From assembly GCA_013306675.1 (NCBI GenBank), contig JABLUY010000006.1, positions 186,001 through 250,000 of the forward strand: a stretch of DNA of 64,000 nt. The letters are read 5' to 3'. A model generated the notes under the pieces. The model was not told the DNA's origin, made no database searches, and saw nothing but the letters and a program-made list of their open reading frames with translations. The position numbers and the translations under genes are program-made. Below are positions 22,440 through 29,911 of the stretch, piece by piece. Source of the stretch: Thraustochytrium sp. TN22. Lineage: Eukaryota; Sar; Bigyra; Thraustochytrida; Thraustochytriidae. Position 1 is the stretch's first letter. Every line of letters begins with the position of its first letter.

Positions 22440-23056
22440 CTAAGGTGCGGAGGTAGTCTTCGGACTTTGACGTAAGCTGCGAGCATCCGACCGTCAGCCC
22501 CCCCGTTCCTCCCGCCCCCGCGCCCGCGCCCCGTCTCTCGCCTCCGCCCGCGGCACGCTCCGCCGGCCCCACTCGCCTCGCCCCGGCGGCGTGCAAAGCA
22601 GAGCAGTGCAGTGCAATGGTGCACGCGGTTGCTCGCCCCCCCCCAAGCTCGGTCCTGGCCGCGCGCCGTTTCCGCCTGAGCGCCTGCGCCTGCGCCTCGC
22701 TCGCCGCGGCATGTTCGCCGGCGGGCGCCGCGCAGGCAGCACGCAGGCGCGCAGGCGCGCAGGCGCGCGCCCGCGCGCGCGCCCGAGCTAGGAGACGCAC
22801 GAGCGCAGCAGCGCTGGCCAAGCAAAGGCAGGCAGGCCACCAGGAGGCAGGCAGGCCACCAGGAGCAGAAAAGGAGAGGCGCGCAGCGCAGCGCAGCGCC
22901 GCGTCACGCCTCGCCTCGCCTCGCCCGCTGCGCATGCCGCCGCCGCCGCCGCCGCCGCCGCGAGAGGCGGGCGCGCGGGCGCGCGCGCGCGCCCCCCCCC
23001 GCCCGCGCCGCCCGCCGCCGCCGCCGCCGCCGCCGCCGCCCCGCGCGCGCACGTAC
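22440..23056 (-). other. Candidate 617 bp leader intron of cytochrome c
   Basis: On the minus strand a perfect donor CAG|GTACGT lies at 23059-23051. An acceptor-like CCGCACCTTAG ends at 22440, five bases before the cytochrome c ATG. The donor hexamer equals that of the two firmly placed introns in the window. The enclosed sequence is simple GC-rich repeats with no coding potential. Confidence 0.5.
22732..23047. repeat. Block of GC-rich simple repeats
   Basis: Successive short arrays: GCAGGCGC units near 22740-22770, a duplicated GGCAGGCAGGCCACCAGGA near 22827-22865, CGCAG and CGCCT arrays near 22880-22930, and CCG runs at about 22937-22965 and 23015-23042. All lie within the presumed leader intron of cytochrome c. 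Confidence 0.7.
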
Positions 23057-23966
23057 CTGAGGAGTGCTTGGTTGCTTGTTTGGATTGGCAGCCTCGCGGC
23101 ACTGCGTCGCCGCGATTGTGTGGCTCATACCGCGGCCCGTTCCCGTGCGGCCGCGCGCCCGCGTCCGCGCGCCTGCAGCCCCGGTTCCGCGCGGCGCAGC
23201 GCGCACCGGACACGGCGCGTGCACCGCGAATCGCGCGCGTATCATACGCCGTCCGCGCGTACTATACGCGCGCAATGCGGGGGGCACAAGCCGCACAACT
23301 AACTTCTTTCTTACTATCATCAAGTCCAGGCGCAGTCGCAGCCGCCTAGCCCGACGCCCGCCTCAGGCTGTGGCTGCGCCGCGTGAAGACGAGCCCGACT
23401 CGACTCGGAGGTCGAGGCAGCGCGCCTCGGCTCGGCTCGCGCGCGGTTCTTCGGCCGGCCGCGGCCACGCTCAAGAGGCCGAGCCTGAGCGCAAGCGCGC
23501 CGGGCAGGCAGGCTGCTCGCACGCGCTCGTGCAGGCAGGTCAGGCTCGGCGCGCTGCGCGGCGCGGGGTCGAGCTTCGCGGACGCAGCCCGGGCTTTTTG
23601 ATAAACTCGCTCGTCACGGCCGGCCCGGCGCCGCGGCCAGTGGCTTCGCGGCCATCTTCAGTGGCGCTGGAGTGCTTTGCAGTGGGCTGCTGGGTGGAGC
23701 GGCATGGCTCGGAAGTAAGACGGGCTGCTGTCAGTGACACTGCCGACCAGTGACAGTGAAGTTGGCGGTGGGACTCGATCAGAGTCGATCTGGCTGGCAG
23801 TGAGCACTCCGCTCGTGGCGGGCACTGGCATGACCTCGCGCCTTGTGAGCTCGCTAACCTCGTACTCCACCATCATCGCGTCGCGTTTGCGATGCTGACC
23901 AGAACCGCAAGGTTCAACACATCGAACCTACTGCACACATGGCTCATACTTTTTCAATGTCAGGAC
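23057..23966. other. Presumed cytochrome c promoter region, no gene recognised
   Basis: It lies between the stop of the coiled-coil gene and the presumed first exon of cytochrome c, both on the minus strand. No convincing coding frame is seen. It contains two small palindromes and, on the plus strand near 23296-23326, an ACTAACT plus pyrimidine tract ending in AG that could be a stray acceptor. Confidence 0.4.
23237..23271. promoter_or_regulatory. Two adjacent small palindromes upstream of cytochrome c
   Basis: GCGTA-TCA-TACGC at 23237-23249 and GCGCGTA-CTA-TACGCGC at 23255-23271 are perfect inverted repeats with 3-nt centres. They share the CGTA/TACG half-site pattern. They lie about 180-215 bp upstream of the putative leader donor of cytochrome c, so they could be binding sites of a dimeric factor. 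Confidence 0.35.
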
Positions 23967-26900
23967 CTACGCGTAAAGGCTTGTCCCCGCCCGCTGCTCT
24001 TGCAGACCGGCGCTGTTGTCACTACAACTATCGTCGTCATCGCCATCATCATCGTCGTCGTCGTCGTCGTCATCGTCATCGTGGTCCAGTTTGTTGGGCA
24101 ATTGGCCGGGTGCCCAGGGCGCGGCGGTGATGGCAGGCTGGAGGGCACTACGGAACGCCAATGTAAGCGGGACCTCCTCGCCATCGCTCAGGTCACCGGC
24201 CGCCACATCGAGCTCGCCTTCCGAGAGTGAGCGAGAGTCATCTGAGCGATGGCCCTCGTCTTGATCGTCATCCTCCTCGTCGCTGTCAGACCATTCGAGC
24301 AGCGTCGTTTGCACAGGGCGAGGCTGCACAAGTGGTTCAACAGTCGCGCGCGCGGTGACCTCCCGTGTGACGACCTGGTGCGTCGGGAGCACCAGCGAGA
24401 GTGTGCCATCGAGGTCGTCGGTCGAGGACGCGATCGAGGACGCTGCAGCTGTCACGAGGAAGCTATCGTCAACGCCCGACTTGTGCTCGCCCCGGTCAGC
24501 GCCTTCGGCTTCTCCGTTGTCGCCATTCTCGTCGTCGTCATCATCGTCGTCGTCATGGATGTCCCCGGCACGCTTGGCCTCTTGGTCGCGGTCGTGGCGC
24601 ACCTTCTCCTCGTCCAGGTCCAGGAGCTCGTGCGAAGGCAGGGTCTTGGCCTCCTCATCGTCATTGCCTTCATTCTCCGTGCTTGCATTAGCCTGCCGGG
24701 CAGCACCACCCCTGGCCTCGGGCTTCGTCGATGGCGATGGGAGCGCCGCGACGGCGACCTCAGGCTCGACCTCCGCCGGCGGCGCCGAGGTCTCCTCGTC
24801 CTCCGTCTGCGTCGCCAAGGTGACCGAGGAGCGCGCTTCCACAACGGGCGCGGGCGCAGGCGCCGGAGGAGCCTGTTCGAGCTGGCGCATCTCGCGAGGA
24901 ACCGCCAGAGCCGCCGCGTTCGACGCCATGAGCGCGTGCATCTTCTCCAAAGCCACCTTCATGGTTTGCGTTTGGAGCTCGCCAAACTTGTCGAGTGTCG
25001 CGGCGAGATCGGCAGCGCGTCGCTGCTCCTGCTCGACGGCCTGGCTCTGGTGGCGCTGCGCCTCCGCGGAGAGCAGGCCGAGCGCCTCCTCCTTGGCGCG
25101 CAGCTCGGCTTGCGCGGCCGCGGCGCGAGACTCGACCTCCCGCAGCGCGAGCTGGCGCTCCTGCTCGAGCATCTCGCGCTCACGTGCGCGCACCTGCTCC
25201 TCGCGTGCAAGAATTCCGCGCTCCGCGGCCTCGGCCGCCAGTCTCGCCGAGAGCGCGGCGTGCGCCACATGCTCGCTGCCAGCCTCCGGCGCGGCGCGGG
25301 CGGTCTCCTCCTGCTGCGCTTCCGTGCCCTCTTGCAGCTCGCGAAGAACCAGCTGCGTGACAAGGTTCAAAATGTTCTCGTCGGACCACAGATGGCCGGT
25401 CGTCGCCAGCGACCACTCTTCCGCACCGACGCCACGCGTCAGCCCCTCGTCCGTCATATCCGCCGCCGTGACCTCCGCTACGGCGGCCCTGACCGCATCC
25501 GTAGCGGTCTGCTCCACCAGACTGCGATCCACGGGCTCCCCGCGGTCCACAAACCACTGCACAAGCGCGCCGTCGACGAGGCCGTCGCCGTCCTCCGGCC
25601 GCGGCGCGCGGAGCTGCGCCTCTTCCAGCTGCTCTTCCTCCTGGACTAGCATCTCGGCGAGGACGCTGCTACGCACGAAGCTCTCGAGCTGCTCCACCGT
25701 GGGCTGCGTCCGATCAGGCACAGGCCCAGCGGCGACGCGGGGAGGACTCGGGGCCAAATCATCGGCGTCCTGATACGATGGCTCGGGTCCTGATTCGCCA
25801 CTCTCCTCCCATGTCGCCTCCGCCGGCATGGACGGCACGGCCGTGGCCTGCTCGGCTGGCATGGCCTGTCGGCGCAAGAGGAGCACGTCGCACATGCGAC
25901 GGGTCATGTCCCGATGCGCGCGCCAGAGGGACGCCGCGTCGGTGAGATGGCGCGCCACGGCCGCGCGCTCCGTGGCCACCTCGACGAGGACGCGCGCACT
26001 GACGGGGTCCGCAGCGCACAGGCCGCTAGGTGCTGCGCCGTCCGGCGCAAGCAGAGCACGAACCGAGGCAAAGGCGCTGGCGGTTGGGCTGGACTCCGCC
26101 AGGAGATCCTGCACGCGGTCCGCCTCAAGGTCATCGGTGCATGCAACCGCGCGCGCACGGTCGGCGTCGGCGACCTTGACCGGGGTGGTTGCGAAGTCCT
26201 GCACTGCGCCCGTGGGCGCCGTCGCAAGCCCGCGCAGCACCTGCTGGTGCGCGAGGAGCGCGCTGGTCAGCGTGGCGCGCACGGCGGCCTGGCCGGCCTC
26301 CTGCAGCGGGGCGCTCCGCCGAGCGTAGTCCGCACAAATGGCCGCGGCCAGCGAGGAAATTTCCATGTCGCCCACCGTGGCGCCTGCGCGCGCCAGCGCC
26401 AAGGCGGTGGCCTGGACCGCAGCGACGATGGCCGCGCCAGCGGTGGCCTCGGCGCTGCTCCCCGTGCCGCGCCAAAAGGGCTCGAGAACGGCCTGTGCGG
26501 CCTGGATTGCAGCGCGCGCGCGCGCCTCGGCTGGCTGGCCGTACATGGCCAGCTGCACACCCTGCGCGGCGCGTACGGCGGACGCGAAGCCCTCGGCCCC
26601 GCTTGCCGCGTCGATGACCTGCAACGAGCTCAGGAGGCTGGTGAGCGCCGCTTTGCCAGAGGCCGGGATGCTTGCCGCGCTCACGCGCTGGTGCGCCAGC
26701 GCCACGAGGGCCACGAGCTGATCGGAGCGCAGGACTGCCACGGTGGTCTCATCCGCCGCAAATGTGCGCTCCATCACCGTCAGCGCGTCCGAAACCTGGT
26801 CCACCGGCACGGCGTCGTCGAGAAGGGCCTGGGCTGCGGCCTCCTGGACGCAAACGCGGTATACGAAGCCGGCGTGCATGAAAGCGGCCGTGCCTACGCC

Positions 26901-29270
26901 GAGGCAGTGCGCCCATAGGTCGCCGTCCATGGTATCGCTCATGGCGCACTGTGCCAGGACGCTGCCCACTGCATCAATGGCAACCGAAAGCGCAAAGCGC
27001 TCACGCCTCCCGCAGGCCTGCTCCATGCCGCGAAGTGAACGAAGTGAACGCCGCGGGCCAGCCGGGGGCGGCGAAGGCGCGCGCAAAGGCACTTGGGGAG
27101 CCTGCATTGCGGACTCTTGAGCGGCCTGCGCCGCAGGCGCTTCAGTCATTCGCGGCGGTGACGGTGGCGGTGACGGTGGCGGTGGCGGTGGCGGTACGTC
27201 TTCCTTGTCGCCGTCACGCCAGGCGCGCTCAGCAGCCTCAAAGGCTGCCTGCTCGTGGCGGCGGTCCTCGAGAGCATCAAGGAGGCTCCCGATCTCCTCC
27301 AGCGGACGCTCCGGGTCGCCCACGGCCGAGAGAGTATCATTGAAGCGCGGCGGTGCGCCGGGAAGCGGGCTGACGGCCACATCGCGGCGCCGCGCTTCGG
27401 CAGCTGCGGCCTGCGCCCGCTCGCGATCGCGCTTGCGAGCGGCGAGCTCGCGCCGCCGCTCCACCGCCTCCCTCTCCTGCTCGCGCTGCCGCACGCGATC
27501 CCGCGCGGAGCTGGTTCGAACCGAGGGTTTCGACCTGGGTTCCGACACAGTTGACCGCGGGCCTCGAGACAGGCCCGGCACCTCCGGCGCGGCCTCCTCC
27601 GGCTCGCTGGCGGCAGCCGAGGCTGCTGAGGCGACCGAGGGCGACCGCCGGCGCCGCGCGCGCTGCTGCTGTCGCTGTTGCTGCTGCTGCTGTTGCTGCT
27701 GCAGGATCTTGGGCGGCTTGGGCGGGTCCTTGGCGTCCAGCGGGTGGCGCACGCGCGCCCAGACCTCCGGGCCCATCCACGGCGCGGTCGGGTCTGACAG
27801 CGCTGACTCGCGCTGCAGCTGGTGCTGGTGCTGCCCAGGACGCGGCTTGGCGCTGCGGCGATTCAGGTCGCGCGCCAGCTCGCGGTCTTGCTTGGCGCGG
27901 AACGCAAAGGAGTCTTCCACGAAAGCGATGATGTCGGCGTCGATGCGCAGGATACGGTCGCGCACCGAGCGAACAAGGTCGAGCTCAAAGTGGGGCTGGA
28001 GCGGCTCAAAATGCGGCTGATGCGCCTCCTGCAGGAGCGAGTCGATTTGCCGCTTGCGCATCGCAATGTCCTGTGCCTCGGCCAGCAGGAGGTCGTGGTC
28101 GAAGGCGCCGCGCGCTGGCATCCACTCGGGCCGCGCGCGCCTGCCGCGCTCGTCCAGCTCGGCGCTTAAAAAGCCCAGCGGCGCGCGTGCTACGAGCTCG
28201 TTCATGTGCCGGTAGCTCTGCACGAGCAGCCCGATGCGCTCGTGCAGGTCACGCGTTGCCTGTGTTGTGTCATGCTCCATGGCGCGCACCGCCTTGGTGA
28301 GCTCCGGAAACTGTTCCAAGAGGCCCAGCGTGTCGCTGCGAGCTTGCTCCAAGCCCTGATTCACCGCCGCAGCGGACCGCAGCGCCTCCAGTTCGCTCTT
28401 GATGCGAGCAAGCTCCATATCCACCGGCGTCGGCGCAGGCCGCCGCGGCGATGCCACCGCAGGGCCCGCACGCTCCACGGGCCGCGGTGGCTCCTCATGC
28501 CGTAACTGTGGCCGTGGCTGCGGCGACCGCTGCGGCGACTGCTGGGCCGCAAGGACGGCCCTGGGGCCCAACTTGGTCGTGCGCCCGGGGCCCGGCTTGC
28601 GCGGCTCGGCCTTGTGCGGCATGCGCGTCTGCGTCCGCGTCTGCTCCTGTGGCTGTGGCCGAGACTCGCGGTTCGCTTTGCGGTATTCTTGCTCGCGTTC
28701 GGCCTTGCGCTGCTGTCGCGCAGCGGCACGCAGAGCGGTCCGGCTCGCCACACCCCTGGGCGCGCCTGCCTCGTTGGTACGGCGACGTGCAAGGCTCTCC
28801 ATTCGCCCCTGGTGCATGACGTCATGCGAGGCGAGGTCCGCGGCATTTCGCGCGTTCTTCCGCTCCATGTGCTCCATGTTACCGAGCAGCTGGCGACTGG
28901 CGCGCTCAATGTCCTCGAGCTCCGCCGCGAGGCTCAGTGGCAGGCGGGCGTCATCGTCCTGTGCCTTTGGGTGCGCTGCCAACGCCGACGCCGCCGGCGC
29001 TGCCGCCGCGCCCCTGCGGAAGCCGTGCAGCTCCTCGACCGGGTCCACGCCAACCGCCGAGTGCGGCGTGGGCGCGCGGCCCTGGTCCACCTCCTCCACG
29101 ATTCGGCCTCTAAAGCCCTCCAGCTGGCTCCTGGCCAGCTCCTCGCGCGCGAAGTGCTCCGGCGACGTCCTGCGCACGTCCATGCCGCCCGGGGGCGTCC
29201 TTCGCCGCATCCTCTCGGGCGTCCTCGTCCTGGGCGTGCCCGTGGGCACCTTGATCGCGCCGGCGGCCAT
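23967..29270 (-). CDS. Large coiled-coil protein, possibly TALPID3/KIAA0586-like centriolar protein
   Basis: 1,767 residues from the ATG at 29270. Composition is low-complexity in parts: basic N-terminus, helical segments around 280-480, a polyglutamine run at about 518-533 followed by RQQQRARRRR, a charged Arg/Glu coiled coil near 590-640, a proline run near 700, an alanine-rich helical middle (about 770-1100), a coiled coil at about 1340-1437, and an acidic tail ending in poly-Asp. Two short segments recall TALPID3: 'ESFVRSSVLAEML' near 1190, and 'QWFVDRGEPVDRSLVEQTA' near 1240, like the VDxGxPVD segment of that family. A SLSEGE motif near the C-terminus also fits. This is a memory-based resemblance, so the assignment is tentative. 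TALPID3 acts at the distal centriole in cilium formation. An upstream in-frame GTG start is less likely because the intervening codons are a GCGCC simple repeat. Confidence 0.6.
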   Translation of the reverse strand: MAAGAIKVPTGTPRTRTPERMRRRTPPGGMDVRRTSPEHFAREELARSQLEGFRGRIVEEVDQGRAPTPHSAVGVDPVEELHGFRRGAAAAPAASALAAHPKAQDDDARLPLSLAAELEDIERASRQLLGNMEHMERKNARNAADLASHDVMHQGRMESLARRRTNEAGAPRGVASRTALRAAARQQRKAEREQEYRKANRESRPQPQEQTRTQTRMPHKAEPRKPGPGRTTKLGPRAVLAAQQSPQRSPQPRPQLRHEEPPRPVERAGPAVASPRRPAPTPVDMELARIKSELEALRSAAAVNQGLEQARSDTLGLLEQFPELTKAVRAMEHDTTQATRDLHERIGLLVQSYRHMNELVARAPLGFLSAELDERGRRARPEWMPARGAFDHDLLLAEAQDIAMRKRQIDSLLQEAHQPHFEPLQPHFELDLVRSVRDRILRIDADIIAFVEDSFAFRAKQDRELARDLNRRSAKPRPGQHQHQLQRESALSDPTAPWMGPEVWARVRHPLDAKDPPKPPKILQQQQQQQQQRQQQRARRRRSPSVASAASAAASEPEEAAPEVPGLSRGPRSTVSEPRSKPSVRTSSARDRVRQREQEREAVERRRELAARKRDRERAQAAAAEARRRDVAVSPLPGAPPRFNDTLSAVGDPERPLEEIGSLLDALEDRRHEQAAFEAAERAWRDGDKEDVPPPPPPPSPPPSPPRMTEAPAAQAAQESAMQAPQVPLRAPSPPPAGPRRSLRSLRGMEQACGRRERFALSVAIDAVGSVLAQCAMSDTMDGDLWAHCLGVGTAAFMHAGFVYRVCVQEAAAQALLDDAVPVDQVSDALTVMERTFAADETTVAVLRSDQLVALVALAHQRVSAASIPASGKAALTSLLSSLQVIDAASGAEGFASAVRAAQGVQLAMYGQPAEARARAAIQAAQAVLEPFWRGTGSSAEATAGAAIVAAVQATALALARAGATVGDMEISSLAAAICADYARRSAPLQEAGQAAVRATLTSALLAHQQVLRGLATAPTGAVQDFATTPVKVADADRARAVACTDDLEADRVQDLLAESSPTASAFASVRALLAPDGAAPSGLCAADPVSARVLVEVATERAAVARHLTDAASLWRAHRDMTRRMCDVLLLRRQAMPAEQATAVPSMPAEATWEESGESGPEPSYQDADDLAPSPPRVAAGPVPDRTQPTVEQLESFVRSSVLAEMLVQEEEQLEEAQLRAPRPEDGDGLVDGALVQWFVDRGEPVDRSLVEQTATDAVRAAVAEVTAADMTDEGLTRGVGAEEWSLATTGHLWSDENILNLVTQLVLRELQEGTEAQQEETARAAPEAGSEHVAHAALSARLAAEAAERGILAREEQVRAREREMLEQERQLALREVESRAAAAQAELRAKEEALGLLSAEAQRHQSQAVEQEQRRAADLAATLDKFGELQTQTMKVALEKMHALMASNAAALAVPREMRQLEQAPPAPAPAPVVEARSSVTLATQTEDEETSAPPAEVEPEVAVAALPSPSTKPEARGGAARQANASTENEGNDDEEAKTLPSHELLDLDEEKVRHDRDQEAKRAGDIHDDDDDDDDENGDNGEAEGADRGEHKSGVDDSFLVTAAASSIASSTDDLDGTLSLVLPTHQVVTREVTARATVEPLVQPRPVQTTLLEWSDSDEEDDDQDEGHRSDDSRSLSEGELDVAAGDLSDGEEVPLTLAFRSALQPAITAAPWAPGQLPNKLDHDDDDDDDDDDDDGDDDDSCSDNSAGLQEQRAGTSLYA

Positions 29271-29271
29271 C

Positions 29272-29331
29272 GCGCCGCGCCGCGCTGCCCCCTTTCGCGC
29301 CGCGCCGCGCCGCGCCGCGCCGCGCTCGCCG
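29272..29331. repeat. GCGCC pentamer array just upstream of the coiled-coil gene's ATG
   Basis: Interrupted tandem GCGCC units begin within a few bases of the ATG at 29270 and form its leader. Confidence 0.7.
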
Positions 29332-29734
29332 TTCTGCCCTCTTGCCTTGCGCGCCCGTTGCACGTCGGCCGGGCCTGGCTGGGCCGTGGGCTCGACCGGC
29401 AGGCAAATTCCGGCGGCCAGCCCCAGGCTAGGCTACTGGCCCGCCCGCCTGCGCGCGGAGCCGCCCGCGCGCGCGGCCGCCCGCGCGCTCCGCTCGGCCT
29501 CGCGCAGCCTGGCCCGCTCGGTTTTGCTCGGCCTCGCGACCTCCGGGCCCGCGCGCATTTGAATTTCAAACCTCGTACCCGGCCGGGCCCGAGCCCGCCG
29601 CGGAGTCCGAGTCCGAGTCGGAGTTCGAGTCCTTCTTCCGCGATTCGGACGGGGACGACGACTCGGAGGTGCGCGAGCGCGTTGACGTGCAGCAGTGACC
29701 GCAGGCTGCGGCGCGGCAGCAGAACATCAACGCG

Positions 29735-29790
29735 GGCGCGGCGCGGCGCGGCGCGGCGCGGCGCGGCGCGGCGCGGCGCGGCGCGGCGCC
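29735..29790. repeat. GGCGC pentamer tandem array
   Basis: About eleven near-perfect tandem copies of GCGCG/GGCGC register, ending 120 bp before the desaturase ATG. Confidence 0.85.
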
Positions 29791-29807
29791 GCTCGTACGG
29801 TACGAGC
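29791..29807. promoter_or_regulatory. Palindrome upstream of the desaturase gene
   Basis: GCTCGTAC-G-GTACGAGC is a perfect inverted repeat with a 1-nt centre, extendable outward as GGCGCC...GCGGCGC with one bulged A. It directly follows the GGCGC array. It may be a protein-binding site or a leader hairpin. Confidence 0.35.
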
Positions 29808-29911
29808 AGCGGCGCGGGCCTGAGCACGACGCGCGCGGCGACGGGGCCGGCAGAGGACACGGAGGCCGCCGCCAGCCAGAGCGCGAGCGGCCGGCGGGCG
29901 GGCGGGCGAGC

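Larger units (their letters stand above)
29271..29911. promoter_or_regulatory. Divergent promoter region between the coiled-coil and desaturase genes
   Basis: 641 bp between two outward-facing ATGs. It contains a GCGCC array at the left end, a GGCGC array at about 29735-29790 and a palindrome at 29791-29807. No open frame here looks like a gene. Confidence 0.4.

Noticed and set aside
23064-23753. 229-codon plus-strand frame upstream of cytochrome c
   Set aside because: Composition is random-like, no domain is visible, and it covers the palindromes and presumed promoter. A nearby ACTAAC plus AG could be an acceptor, but no partner exon is evident.
24249-25773. Long plus-strand open frames (over 460 codons) opposite the coiled-coil gene
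   Set aside because: They mirror the codons of the minus-strand gene, give Arg/Leu/Ser-rich filler, and result from the high GC content lowering stop frequency.
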